In this document: piece after piece, positions 28,201 to 36,899 of the stretch | How positions within the stretch are numbered: the stretch's first letter is position 1 | Layout of the letters: every line of letters begins with the position of its first letter | DNA from: Lumnitzera littorea | Taxonomy: Eukaryota; Streptophyta; Magnoliopsida; Myrtales; Combretaceae | NCBI GenBank assembly: GCA_024138015.1 | Contig: JAMXBB010000007.1 | Span: 68,453,707 to 68,517,706 of the forward strand | Direction: 5' to 3' | Length of the DNA stretch: 64,000 nucleotides | Made by a program: the position numbers and the translations under genes | The notes under the pieces: generated by a model | Database searches by the model: none | Seen by the model: the letters and a program-made list of their open reading frames with translations, nothing else | Told to the model about the DNA's origin: nothing

Positions 28201-31200
28201 TTGTGACAACTGAGCATTGTCTATTTGTGTAGCAACATATCCAACATGATTGTACCAAACATAGTGATACTGACTATCGTTTTAAAAATAAACAAGCTGC
28301 TACCTTTTAGTTTCTAGCTTGACATATCCCTACTTATCAATGAGTAGAATAGATATCCTCACTAAAATCTTGTCAAAAGCAAAATTCTTCGACCTATAAT
28401 CCTATCTCATGCTAACACTTACATCATGAGATTGAGGGGGCATGTTAGTGTGTTCTTGTATGTTGCAAGAGTAAAATAGTCTTTGTACATGCTCACATTT
28501 ATGGAATACTACAACTTGTATGGTTTAGATCACATGGTCGGGTCAATTTGGATGTGGTCTGCATGCCAATTAGGAGCAGTTCAGGTCTGCTTTCCCCACA
28601 TGGCTGCTCCTGGTGCTCCTCAGGCAGTACCACACACATCATTGAGGTGGAGATGTGCTGATCTCCAATATTGGCTAAAATGCCGTTGCCACTGCTCAGT
28701 CCACTAGTCAATAGTGTCTAGGCATCATTCCTTGTTGACATACTGCAGATGAGGGCATTGTTATCTCCACTTATGGCTGATGCTGTGTGTAGCTACCCAA
28801 ACTGACATGTCAAATCGGCCACTTGTGCACTGAAGTTCAGCTGCTTCCTTCTCTACCTCCCTCCCTCCCTCTCTCTCTCTCATTTTGCAGCCACAAGTTA
28901 ATGAAGAAGATTCACCATCTGAGCTTGGAGACTGTTCACCCATGACAATCAGCTTTATTACTGAGTTGTTACGTGCAAGGTTTGGGATCTAGTCATAGAT
29001 GATATCAGTATAAAAAGGTGTTGAAGGCTCATCCAGATAATACCTTCTGACCTATTAGTACAGAGGGCTTTTAGAAAGTACCTTGCAATCTCATAAATTA
29101 CCAATTATTCCTAATAACTACTTTAGACTAACTTTAAAAATAACTTCTTGCTTGTATTAATATTGATTATAAAAGCATATTTATATAAGCTCGACAAGCA
29201 AGAACGAAATAGACAAAGTGGCAAATAATATAAATGGAAAAAAATAAAATCCTAAACATTCTTTACTAAATCTCTCTTATTCTTTCATAACATATTTCTT
29301 TGAATACTCCGAACAAAAATGTGCTTAGATGCACTTTCCTAACAAGGTAAACAAATACCAGTTCTTGTTATATAAAGAAAAATGGATAATGCAGCATGTA
29401 AATCTCTCCAGTTATAAAAACATATATATACAAAAATGAAACAGTTTGGCCATGTGTGAAGAGTCAAAAACGATCTGGAGCACACGTTTTAGGCATTTGT
29501 AGCACTTTGCTATTTGCACTATTGATATAAAACGGGAGTTGGGAGACTAGAAAGGATGTGAGGTTAATACTTGAATATGATCTGATTTATTGAAATATTA
29601 GAGAGGATATGGTTAACAATGAAGCGTAGTGGTGAAATAGAATCCATATGGCCAATCCACCTAGTAGGATTAAGGCTCAAAGTTATTGTTATTATATCAA
29701 CTATATATGTATATTTATATATGAATTGTTTGTTTGGGAGAAGTGACTAGAAAAAACCCCTTATGCTAATTCTTCATCTGAGGACCCAGTTTTTATGTTC
29801 ATTCAAATTCTACAAAGTGTTTGATTGAAGGCCTTCATCAATATTTATTACAAGGGATGAGTAAGAAAGCCTACTTGCACTTTTAACAGTGCCAGGTGCA
29901 TTCAACATGACAAAATCATCATACTCAAGCCAAAAACTACAAGATCTGAGGTGCTCAGAGACAGAGCAAGGTTAGCTTGTCTAGCTAGCCCATACATTAT
30001 ATTTAGATGGCACATGGAGGCTTTAAACAAATGTGGAGATTGAGTCCTCAAACAGGAAGGTCACAAAGGTCCAGGATCCTTCTACAATCACTAACACTTG
30101 CTTGAAATTAACTCAAAATATACAAACAGCAGCACAAAAAGCCATAGTAAAGGGACAAGATTTTATTGTTTAGACATTCTTTCTTTGGTATATTGAGTGT
30201 ACTACAGAACACTAAAGAAAATAATTACATGGGAGGGAGCTTCCTTCTATAAAAGGTCGAGGAAGCAAACTAGAAAAGTAAGACTCTCAAAGTATCAAGG
30301 CATGCACCAACCAGGGTTTGAAACCTTTGCAAATCACAGAAATTAAAAAATTCATCCATCAAGCTTAGGGCTGGTTTAGACATTAAACATACATTTATGA
30401 AGAGATGGACAAGTTTTGAAATTAACTTAAACTGATTATATATAAATATAAATATATGTATGTATATGTGTTTGTGTGTGTGTGTATCTCAGTCATTTAA
30501 TAGGCAAACTAGTTTCTTATTGGCAAATAGTTGTAAGAAATTGATGCATCATAAATTAATTGACAAGAAAATAAATAGTTAATAATTACCCTTGTCTATC
30601 AAAAAAAGAAAGAAAAGAAAATGGTAAGAAACATCAATTCAATATGTAAGATAAGTCTAGAAAAGAAGACTAATAAGAACCAATCCAAATGCTTTAAAGG
30701 ATTTATACTTCATTTGGAAAAAATAAAAAATAAGAAGGAAACAAAAGAAAGAAAGAAAGAAAGAAATGAAAGCACAATGAAGAGCTAGGAAATGTGTAAA
30801 CACAAATGACAGGTTACCTCCCAAAAAAGCTTGATGAGCAAGACCCCAACACCAAAGTTTTTATTTTTGACTCAGATATAAATTGCAAGAGTGCAGTTGC
30901 AGGGTTGTCATCTTCTAGCACGACAGTTTCCACCTAGAAGCATATTGACATAAGAATAAGATGATCATACACTATTCCTGATGGGAGTAGGATAACAATT
31001 AACCATGACTATCATTCTACAGCAGGGTTTGATAATAGTCTTTGTGCCTTCTCATGGATCAATCAGTATGGTTTCACCACAGCCACCAAGAAGAAAAGAA
31101 AATTACTGCAGTTCAATTGGAGAAATAAGTGTATTTGCCCTTTCAAGGCAAATTATTTCTTAAAAAGTAGTCACTCTCAAAATAATTTGCAAAATACCGT

Positions 31201-33127
31201 TTTGAAATGCATTTTTAGAATGCGATTTCGCTTTTGCCCATCACGTCAACACGTGGCATGAGGAAAAGATGAGATAACAAGAAAAGCATAGGACCAAAAT
31301 GCGATTTTATAACTGCAATCTCATAATGCAATTCTAAAAAGATTCCTTCAGTCCCACATCCATGCAGCAAGTACTTAAGGCCCATAAAACGCGTGCAGTA
31401 TTGTGATTTTAAAATCACAGCTTCGTCCTGCGATTTCAAAATTGCAACATCATCCTGTGATTTCTCCCTGATTGCATGTCTCCACCATGCCACGTGGAAG
31501 GTTTTGGGTAAAAAGCAAAATCGCATTGTAAAAATGCAATTTTAAAACAGTATTTTGAAAATTATTTTTAGCGCCACCACTTTTTAGGAAATTGTTTGTC
31601 CCAACACCTATTTCTCATTCAATTATGAGGTGCAGCATTTTAAGAATATTTTTCCCCTCTCAATAAGTAGAACAAAGCATTGAGGATTCATTTAGATAGG
31701 AACACCATATGCATCAAATTTGCACTGAATAAATACTGTCTATCAAAATTCAAATGGCCAGAAATGATGATATAACAAGTTTGAGAGGAACCCCCTTTCT
31801 GAGTAAGTCAAATCAACCTACAATTAAAGAGCAAAGTCACTTTCAGTTCATGATTCCAGGAATCTTCACCACCAAAAGTAAAAAAAAAAAGTGTTCAATA
31901 TAACCTCTCCAAGCCCTTTAATTTATCAAAGCACTGGCCCCCTAAAAATTATCAAATATGAGATACAAACAAAACGTAACTACTTCAAAGCACATTCATT
32001 TCACTTCTAGCACTAAAAAAATATATCACCTTTATCATATTTCTAGTTCAGTTAACTTACTAACAACAAACAGAATTAGACATGGATGGAAACAATTAGA
32101 AACAAAATGACACACTTGGCCATCAAGAGTATATAGTTTGCAAAGAGCACAATGGTGAAATAGGATCCATATAGGACTCCACCTAGCAAATAAGGCTCTA
32201 GTATTGTTGTTGTTCCAAACAGATTTAGTCTTCCTAATTCATGGAAATTGCTAGCCTCCTTCAACATCATATAAAATATAGAAACAAACGCCTTCTCACA
32301 CTTCTCACTCAAAACAATCATTTTTGCTCCATTTCAACCGTTTTTAGTTTACCATCGATAAACGGGAGAACAACTATAATCAAAATAAACGAAACCCCAC
32401 CTCTTTGAGCTGTTTACACAATTTCAGGAAAGGAATAAACACTTCATGATATTTCTTTTTTGTCTCTTGCACAAACATCTCCACCACATTGTCATCCAAT
32501 TCCGATATCGGAATTCTGTCACCACCTGTCACAAGCACATAACAAAGCATCACAACTTCATATCACTATTGACCCCAAAGTCAACAATCACATTACCATA
32601 CTCAAACCACCCAACTAATTGGAGACGAACATAAAGTTTCCCTATCTCCTTGTGGCATCATCTGTCAATCACATGCTAACATAGATGGACTTGCTTAGTC
32701 GGCGTCGAGGTGGAGTTCGTATTAAATATCAATCAATTATCATACCAAACTTTTGCGATTGCGGTACACGAATGAAATAGCTGCCGAAGAACTTGTCTAT
32801 ATACAAATCAAGAAACTGGCACTAGATCAATAGAAATGTTTAATCAGATATTTATACTTTCCAATCCTATGTCGTTTCAACGTCCACGTGAATTTGACAC
32901 GAAATGAAACCCAACTACGAGATTAGAGATAAATATAATAGAGTTTGATAGGATTACTGACATGGAGTAGGGATTGAAGTGACTTTGGGCATGACATGGA
33001 CTAAGACGAAGAGACTGGATTTCGGCATGAAGTTCTCGATGGCCCACCGGACGGCGTGCCGACTTGCCTTTCCGCCGCCACCGCCGTCTAATTGTCCTTT
33101 AACTGCTACGGCCACTGACGCCATCAT
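7866..33127 (-). CDS. USP-kinase-U-box protein (plant U-box RLCK, PUB35/51/52-like), nine exons
   Basis: Predicted E3 ubiquitin ligase fused to a receptor-like cytoplasmic kinase. Nine exons (listed separately) join in phase with GT donors and AG acceptors to give 754 residues plus stop. Layout: USP-like domain at about 1-165; low-complexity Ser-rich linker at 170-266; coiled coil at about 267-380; kinase from about 395 to 665 with glycine loop IGEGAYGKVYKG (407-418), VAIK lysine 427, HRDLKPGN with Asp522, DVG in place of DFG (Asp540), and MDPEY; U-box at 686-752 with CPILQEVMDDPYIAADG and SPVT. The order and the DVG motif are as in Arabidopsis PUB33/35/51/52-type proteins. The start is the MMAS codon at 33127; an in-frame ATG at 33268 would add 47 residues. 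It looks functional: no stop or frameshift appears in any exon. In the cell such proteins use the U-box to recruit E2 enzymes; the substrate is unknown here. Introns span 76 bp to 13.6 kb. Confidence 0.93.
8206..8955 (-). CDS. Exon 8 of the U-box kinase: kinase core and start of U-box
   Basis: Residues 444-693, 250 whole codons. The acceptor is TTTCAG|GTTGAG and the donor CTTCAG|GTGATG. It contains LRHPHMVLLLGACPE, YEYLENGSLDEYL, the catalytic HRDLKPGNILL, KIADVGLAKLL, AGTMFYMDPEYQ, SDLYAFGI and the closing CRDRPDL arginine motif. It then runs into APSHYYCPILQ, the first strand of the U-box. Confidence 0.95.
9370..9511 (+). mobile_element. Au-like SINE in intron 7
   Basis: The sequence follows the Au SINE layout: TGACCAAAAGGTTATAGTTT with TTCAAG (box B-like), GTGTGGAAACAGC, TTGCAAAATGCAAGGGTAAG, GTTGCATACA, and the terminal GGGTATGCCCTTT. 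Au elements are tRNA-derived SINEs found across flowering plants. The 5' end (box A) is blurred, so the start is approximate. It is antisense to the host gene. Confidence 0.75.
10258..10686 (-). CDS. Exon 7 of the U-box kinase: coiled coil and kinase N-lobe
   Basis: Residues 301-443. The acceptor is TTGTAG|GTCAAT and the donor GAGAG|GTACTA. A charged helix (LEQKAKYIEAMKDVEEAKRL) leads into YTLGEIEAATDSF, the glycine-rich loop IGEGAYGKVYKG and the VAIK lysine. Confidence 0.93.
11480..11805 (+). mobile_element. Copia-like LTR end with primer-binding site
   Basis: CTTGTATAAATATC, ACTAGCAATATAATTC and a TACA end at 11793 are followed at once by TGGCATCACAAC, close to the initiator-Met-tRNA primer-binding site of copia elements. 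The left LTR edge is not resolved. It lies in intron 6, antisense to the host gene, and could be the 5' LTR of the copia element whose coding part appears at 16.4-23.9 kb. Confidence 0.5.
11970..12420 (-). mobile_element. Copia 3' end fragment and LTR start, minus strand
   Basis: Read on the minus strand, 12277-12310 gives MINIYSST then CTTGAGGAG, resembling the copia C-terminus and polypurine tract. It is followed directly by TGTTGGAATAA, a common copia LTR start, at about 12276. The far end of the LTR is not resolved. It faces the plus-strand LTR at 11.5-11.8 kb, so two different copia copies meet here. Confidence 0.45.
12515..15230 (+). mobile_element. Large LTR-like unit in intron 6 (decayed)
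   Basis: The unit ends in GGGCATTACA at 15230. About 500 bp earlier it has the CTTAGCTCTTCC...TTTCTTAAG block, which resembles the pre-terminal block of the other large LTR-like units in this window (38.9 kb and 47.9 kb). Its left part (12.6-12.8 kb) resembles GAAACTTTCCTAGG-type LTR sequence. The left edge and target duplication are unproven; no coding capacity is seen. Confidence 0.35.
15527..16310 (+). repeat. Local duplicated block in intron 6
   Basis: Two repeat types alternate. A segment with GGAACAATGAAAATGCTG and GAGCAGGATCTAAAACTTGT occurs at about 15527-15655 and again at 16068-16195. A segment starting TTTCCTTAATGAAGGACAAT and running through ATGACCCTTTTAACTTTG occurs at 15696, 15912 and, partly, 16248. 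Copies differ by a few bases, so the duplication is not recent. Confidence 0.8.
16199..16224. repeat. (TA)n microsatellite
   Basis: An uninterrupted alternating TA tract of about 26 bp inside the duplicated block of intron 6. Confidence 0.9.
16380..23880 (+). mobile_element. Copia element in intron 6, split by a LINE
   Basis: Plus strand, antisense to the host gene. At 16460-16560 one frame gives MDIDSSAPNYLASNQCLF, the protease/pre-integrase region (the normal DSG is here DSS). At 16630-16720 come VVYVPQHPFNMISISQ and THSLNCSITFF. At 17240-17400 integrase fragments appear with frameshifts, ending near a KDPINA-like stretch. The LINE at 17422-23044 interrupts there, and the same element resumes at 23054 with FPSK...LVVHALFMI and further integrase/RT-linker remnants to about 23880. 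Frameshifts and stops throughout make it dead. Confidence 0.75.
17422..23044 (-). mobile_element. L1-type LINE, near full length, inactive, in intron 6
   Basis: Minus strand, same orientation as the host gene. ORF1 part at about 22.74-21.6 kb, ending with DUF4283-like ARVSVEVDAEANLPFSF. Endonuclease remnant at 20.3-20.9 kb (PWLLRNDFNECRSVEEE). RT at 20.0-18.4 kb with LLKSINSTYLALILKVS, NQGLRQGDPISPYLFVLVME and CFADDSLIF, then LGVPLISTRLTHA-like and SYAGRVQLIKS. Zinc-binding region at 18.2-17.6 kb. No RNase H was seen. The 3' end is an A-run (T6 on the plus strand at 17417-17422). ATGCTTTTT flanks both ends (17413-17421 and 23045-23053) as the target duplication. Many stops and frameshifts. 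Confidence 0.88.
23881..24253. other. Intron 6, segment next to exon 6
   Basis: AT-rich intron DNA between the copia remnant and the donor of exon 6. No element or RNA gene was recognised. Confidence 0.5.
24254..24355 (-). CDS. Exon 6 of the U-box kinase: start of coiled coil
   Basis: Residues 267-300, 34 whole codons. The acceptor is TTGCAG|TCAAAT and the donor CCAG|GTTAGA. It encodes DAEVEQLRLELQYTIAMYKK, a heptad-like helix. The intron that follows is the 13.6-kb intron packed with transposons. Confidence 0.9.
24461..24750 (-). CDS. Exon 5 of the U-box kinase: Ser/Thr-rich linker
   Basis: Residues 170-266. The acceptor is TTACAG|AAAATT and the donor ACAG|GTTCCT. It encodes the poorly conserved polar linker between USP and coiled coil (SDASSLSGDSETYN). 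It is open throughout and in phase with both neighbours. Confidence 0.88.
24827..24927 (-). CDS. Exon 4 of the U-box kinase: end of USP domain
   Basis: Residues 136-169 plus one base. The acceptor is ACCCAG|GAAG and the donor TCAG|GTAATT. The product RKLQGQVIPETVLRCAPENC and DIYVVDGNYAIKKS closes the USP fold. It is separated from exon 5 by only 76 bp. Confidence 0.9.
25475..25970 (+). repeat. Three tandem copies of a 160-177 bp unit (intron 3)
   Basis: Units begin CTTGCT...TTGTTGATTGTAG at 25475, 25652 and 25812. Each continues with a T-run, a CCAGTAGTAGCATAT block, AATAGAAGCT, GGAAAAAG-type purine tracts and GGGAAACAAAATGAAATG. The same unit in a more diverged form occurs singly at about 29143-29300. 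Open frames here on the minus strand are only the T-rich repeat read as protein. Confidence 0.85.
26036..26420. mobile_element. hAT-like TIR element, 385 bp (intron 3)
   Basis: The left end is TAAGGTGTAAATAAG, and the reverse complement of the right end is TAAGGTTGTAAATGAG. The interior is full of GAGTTCGAGCT and TCGAGCTCAAGCTTG words, as in a widespread class of plant non-autonomous TIR elements. No clean 8-bp target duplication is visible, so the superfamily is a tentative call. Confidence 0.55.
26421..27984. other. Intron 3, unassigned DNA
   Basis: Mixed AT-rich sequence with a slightly GC-richer part at 26460-26700. No open frame with recognisable motifs and no clear element edge. It may include upstream parts of the copia fragment that begins to be readable at about 27985. 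Confidence 0.4.
27985..28700 (+). pseudogene. Copia RNase H fragment and LTR start (intron 3)
   Basis: Antisense to the host gene. With frame changes, 27985-28440 reads as the copia RNase H: SWLNTCQSTTGYVIFLS, then CCDN (the catalytic Asp region), and IDILTKILSKAKFFDL. A purine tract GATTGAGGGGGC follows at 28430-28441, and TGTTAGTG at 28444 is the LTR start. The end of the LTR is not resolved. Decayed by stops and frameshifts. Confidence 0.72.
29575..29700 (+). mobile_element. RTE-type LINE 3' tail (intron 3)
   Basis: One frame reads NRIHMANPPSRIKA behind a degenerate EAW. This corresponds to the C-terminus and tail of plant RTE LINEs, which typically end in a GTT/GTTGTT tract, here TTATTGTTATTAT. 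It is a 5'-truncated fragment of about 125 bp. Confidence 0.6.
29701..30817. other. Intron 3, proximal part
   Basis: Unassigned AT-rich intron DNA with a TG microsatellite near 30467-30486 and GAAA-type microsatellites near 30745-30765. No coding signal recognised. Confidence 0.5.
30818..30933 (-). CDS. Exon 3 of the U-box kinase: USP domain
   Basis: Residues 98-135 plus two bases. The acceptor is TTCTAG|GTGG and the donor GGGAG|GTAACC. The product VETVVLEDDNPATALLQF...KTLVLGSCSSSFFG matches the USP segment with the GSCSS turn. Introns of 1.47 kb (upstream) and 5.89 kb (downstream) flank it. Confidence 0.9.
31147..31601. mobile_element. TIR element about 455 bp (MULE-like MITE) in intron 2
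   Basis: The first and last roughly 95 bp are inverted copies: AATTATTTCTTAAAAAGT... and its partner, then AAAATAATTTGCAAAATAC, then GCATTTTTAGAATGCGATTT. The interior repeats GCGATTTYAAAATYGCA-type words. A 103-codon frame on the minus strand spans it but is only the repeat translated. No exact target duplication was found. Confidence 0.6.
32130..32225 (+). mobile_element. RTE-type LINE 3' tail (intron 2)
   Basis: GGTGAAATAGGATCCATATA, a CTCCACCTAGC block, AAGGCT and a closing GTTGTTGTT match the tail at 29575-29700 in the same orientation, with a typical RTE (GTT)n end. It is severely 5'-truncated. Confidence 0.6.
32401..32525 (-). CDS. Exon 2 of the U-box kinase: USP domain
   Basis: Residues 56-97. 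The acceptor is GACAG|GTGGT and the donor GAG|GTGGGG. The product includes GDRIPISELDDNVVEMF and KKYHEVFIPFLKLCKQ, the helical segment usual in the USP domain of PUB kinases. It begins with two bases completing codon 56. Confidence 0.9.
32962..33127 (-). CDS. Exon 1 of the U-box kinase: start of USP domain
   Basis: Encodes residues 1-55 plus one base. It has a Gly-rich stretch (GGGGG) followed by KASRHAVRWAIENF and LFVLVHVMPKV, the first beta-alpha-beta unit of a USP domain. The donor reads CCAT|GTCAGT. Joining to exon 2 restores PTPCGDRIPISELDD in frame, which fixes this donor over the GTAATC four bases further on. Confidence 0.9.
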
Positions 33128-33368
33128 CTGCGGAGAATCGTTGGCGAGCCAGATGATGCCTTGTGGTTGTATGTTTGTGGCGGGACTTGAAGAGGGAAGA
33201 GGGAGAGAATAAACGTGGAGACTTGGATTCTTTGAAATTTGACTTCTATTTGTTATCTGTTGGACCATCTTTATTATTAGCAGCCTTTTGGTGTGCTCAT
33301 TTGGCAGTTCATGTTTACTCAGAGGGAATAATCATTTTGTTCCTTTTTTTTATTCTATACTAAGGAGC

Positions 33369-33375
33369 TATATAT
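33369..33375 (-). promoter_or_regulatory. Candidate TATA box of the U-box kinase gene
   Basis: On the minus strand ATATATAG lies about 245 bp upstream of the chosen start codon and about 100 bp upstream of the alternative ATG at 33268. The position is reasonable for a plant promoter, but the flank is so AT-rich that TATA-like words occur often by chance. Confidence 0.25.
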
Positions 33376-36195
33376 TCATGTTACATACATATAAAATAAA
33401 TAAAATTATATAATATAATTAAATATATTATAATATTAATATATAAAAAAAAGAGAGATTATATTTTGGGAGAGGGAGAAAGAGAGGGAAATAAGAAATG
33501 GTTGGAATGTAATAACAGTGAAGAGAAAGAGAATATATAAAAGTGAAATATAACATAATTGAGAGAAAGAGAATAAATGAAAAAAGAGAGAAAATTTATG
33601 AGAAAAAAATTTAGAAGGTTGATAAATATATTCATAATATAATATATTTATAATTAATTTAGTATTAAGTTCTTCTGTAATATATTATAAGATTAAAGTA
33701 TTAAATAATAATTTTAAAAGGAAGATATTAATAACGGTTACTTAAGTTTTGATTAGCTTTAATAATATAAATAAAATTTTATATTAAATATTTAGTTTAA
33801 TTTTAGATATCAAATAATTATTTAGTATGAATTATTATTACATTAAATATAGAATAATAGTTCATGTATCCATTCTCCTCTATGTTATTTAATTAACAAT
33901 TTATCGTCTTTGTCAAAGAGTCTCTATCCTCATAAATAGCACTTCACCGTTCACCATACTCCTTTCTTCCAATTTAATTCTTTAGGTTGTTTCACATCAA
34001 CTAAATAATATAATGAATATTTGATAATTATTACATTTATATTCTATTCTTATTAAATTACAATTCAATCATTTTTCATAGTGAAGTGAATAGAGAATTA
34101 AGGAATTCTTTCCACGAGCTTACTGCTTTATCTTTCAATTTATTTACAAAAGTTCCTTTATATTTTTTTAACATTTTCACATATTTAAAAAGCAGGAGCT
34201 TCTACAGTTTAGTTTTTTATTTCAACAGGACCAATTCAATCCTTCCTCTTACCTTGATTTATGATTCTTTAATTTTAGATTATTAAGTTCATAATTAATT
34301 CAATGTTTAAAATTCAAAATGATGTAAATTATAGTTAAGATAAGAATTAGGATGGTGCAGAAACATATCCTCCAAAAACACTCTTCAGCTAATCAAATAA
34401 AAATTATTTTTAAAAGAAAAAGCAGAAGTGCTTCCCTATGTAAGGAACCGAAGCCAATGCACAATGTACGTTACAAAGCTCCTTAAGGTGGTTAAGGCCT
34501 CAAGAAACCCGCCACGCAACCAGCGTTACAGCTGGTCTTGCTTGTTAAGTGCAGTGTCAAAGAATATACATTTTTCATGTCTTTTCTACTTCAAAAGCTA
34601 CTGAACAAAAGTCCATGGGACTAAAACAAAAAATTTACAATTTATTTTGTGGTATAAAAATATATTTCATTGTACATAATTAATGTATTTTTAAAATTCA
34701 AAAAATAAATCTACACCAAAATTTTAAATTCTAGTATTGAACTTCATTGTAATTTAGTGTATGAGTAATTACTTTTTATTTTTTCAAACATAAAATCTGT
34801 ATCAAGTACCATATTCCCAAACATGGTATAAAAATATTATACTATCCTATTATGCTTATATTATGCTATCGAGTTCTCCTCTACAAACCAAACACTACCT
34901 CAATAATTGTAAAAGTTTGCAAATAAATCTTTATATTAACATCGTTAACTTTTCCATTTGAAAATAACATGGCAACCTTTAGTTGAACCAAATAATTAAC
35001 TTAATGAAATTATGATAATAAGCAAGTTGTGACTCACCTAATCAAGGTGTCTTGTAGCTATCCCATTGTAAGGTAGTTGAAACTTTTTTTTTTTTTGTCT
35101 TATATATAATTTCGATACATTTCTTTATTATACTCCACTTTGTTTTTCTTTTTATATGGTATAATCAATACATTCCTATATTTTTGCTATTCAGTCATAT
35201 CATATTATGATATATAATTTTGAAAACTCTTATCTTATATAGTTTTGGATTCATAATTTTTTTAATTATTAAGTTTCTTAAAATTGCTATCTAAAAATGC
35301 CAATTAATTTCTAAAAATTAATCTTTTCTTCTATTTTTATTATGATAAATTAATTTAGCAGTATATAAAATACATCCATAGCTAGCTTAAATTATTCTTG
35401 TATTTATTTTAACATTATATACATATGTACTACTTCTTCATGTAATATCCACAACAACCGTTAAAAACAATAGAAAGAAAAAAACGAAGGTTAATATGCC
35501 AAGGTTATCATTGTACTTTAGTAACATGATCACCACCCTCCTAACAGTATAAACCAAATTTGATTCCATCTTTCCCCAAAGTTATGATAAGATAGTTGGT
35601 TAGAAAAAAAAAAAAAAACAACATTAATTATGTATATCATTCCAAGGTTTGATTCTTACCCTTTAATATCAATCCTTATGTAGACACCCTTTTGAATAGA
35701 TGAAATGTTGGGTTTGTAATAAAAAAAAAAAGTGAATAACCTTGAAGATGATGTGATCAATAACAGTGAGAGTAGATGTAATTCTCTCTAGACTTAGATT
35801 TAAGAGCTTAAAAGGAGATTATGCACGTGAAGGCTAATTATGAACATATTATCAATTGTCTTAACTTAGAGTCACTTAATTTTGCCAAATCCTTTTATTA
35901 GGTTACATTTCACTTTATAGAGGGCTGAAAATTACTATATTAGTTATTGGGTTAGGTTAATTATTTATTTAGGCTTCACTCTTTGGATTAGGTAATAGGG
36001 TCTAAAAAGTCTGATTCATATTTAGGATGATTTAGGGAGATTTAGTTGGTGGACTCGAAGTAGGGATCATTAGACCGGCTCGTCCACATCCAACCTTTTT
36101 CAGATAGGTTCATACACCTATGAGAAAAGTTATTGGCCTTTGATACATTAGCTAACTTATTTAAGATAATTATAAATTGAGTAAGCTTGATCTTA
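33376..36195. other. Very AT-rich intergenic DNA
   Basis: Upstream flank of the kinase gene. Contains purine-rich GAGA blocks (about 33455-33600), long A/T tracts and short random frames. A less AT-rich patch at 34430-34560 carries no recognisable gene. Nothing could be assigned. Confidence 0.5.
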
Positions 36196-36224
36196 TCCGT
36201 TGATCATCTAAATGATCCAACGGA
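36196..36224. repeat. Near-perfect palindrome
   Basis: TCCGTTGATCAT and ATGATCCAACGGA are inverted copies with a single-base bulge around a CTAA centre. About 20 bp further, ACTTATAAATACCC gives a TATA-box-like site, so this may be a promoter or LTR U3 fragment. Confidence 0.6.
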
Positions 36225-36899
36225 TGTTAACATGCTCAATAACTTATAAATACCCAGCTTTTCCTTTTTATTAAAACTCTTAGAGAGATAAGAGAAACAG
36301 TGTTCTACTATAAAAACTCTGTTATTAAGATCAAATAGCGTTTTGGCAAAAAATTGATCTTATTTGCTAAAGCTATAAAAGGCTGTATTTGAGATACTAA
36401 GATTGTATGTTATTCCTCCATGCCTTATTCTTCTGTGTTCATAATTAGCCCTTATGTACCTACTCTCTTTAAGATCTCATATCTAAATCCAAAGGGAATC
36501 ATATTTACACTCACTATCATTGATTGCATCATCTTTGACATCAAGTCGTTATGCTCTTCAATCTCCTTCTTGATTAAGAACTCGAGATTTTGTACATTAC
36601 AAAAGGGCTTCAGTATAGAAATTGATCTTGGATTGAATCAAACATTAGAGTGGTGTCACAGTTTGAAACACCTTAATAAGATCTTTAGGTTATCGTTAGA
36701 AATCTAAATTAAGATCTCAATTTAATTATTTTAAAATACTTATTTTACATATTTATTAAGCATATTAAATTTTATTTAAATATAGGTTATAATAATTTTA
36801 TTAGTACTTTACATTACGATATTTTTATATCTAAGTAATTATCCTAAATAATATATATATTCTTATTTTAATTAGTTATTTATTTCTTTTTCTATATCA

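Noticed and set aside
28761..28943. 60-codon minus-strand frame starting MGEQSPSS, possible extra exon of the kinase gene
   Set aside because: The exons on either side (3 and 4) already join in phase within the USP domain, and the frame spans a CTCC/CTCTC low-complexity tract beside a copia LTR.
31215..31526. 103-codon frame on the minus strand, possible small gene
   Set aside because: It lies entirely inside a TIR element made of repeated words and mirrors its inverted repeats; no domain and no splice context.
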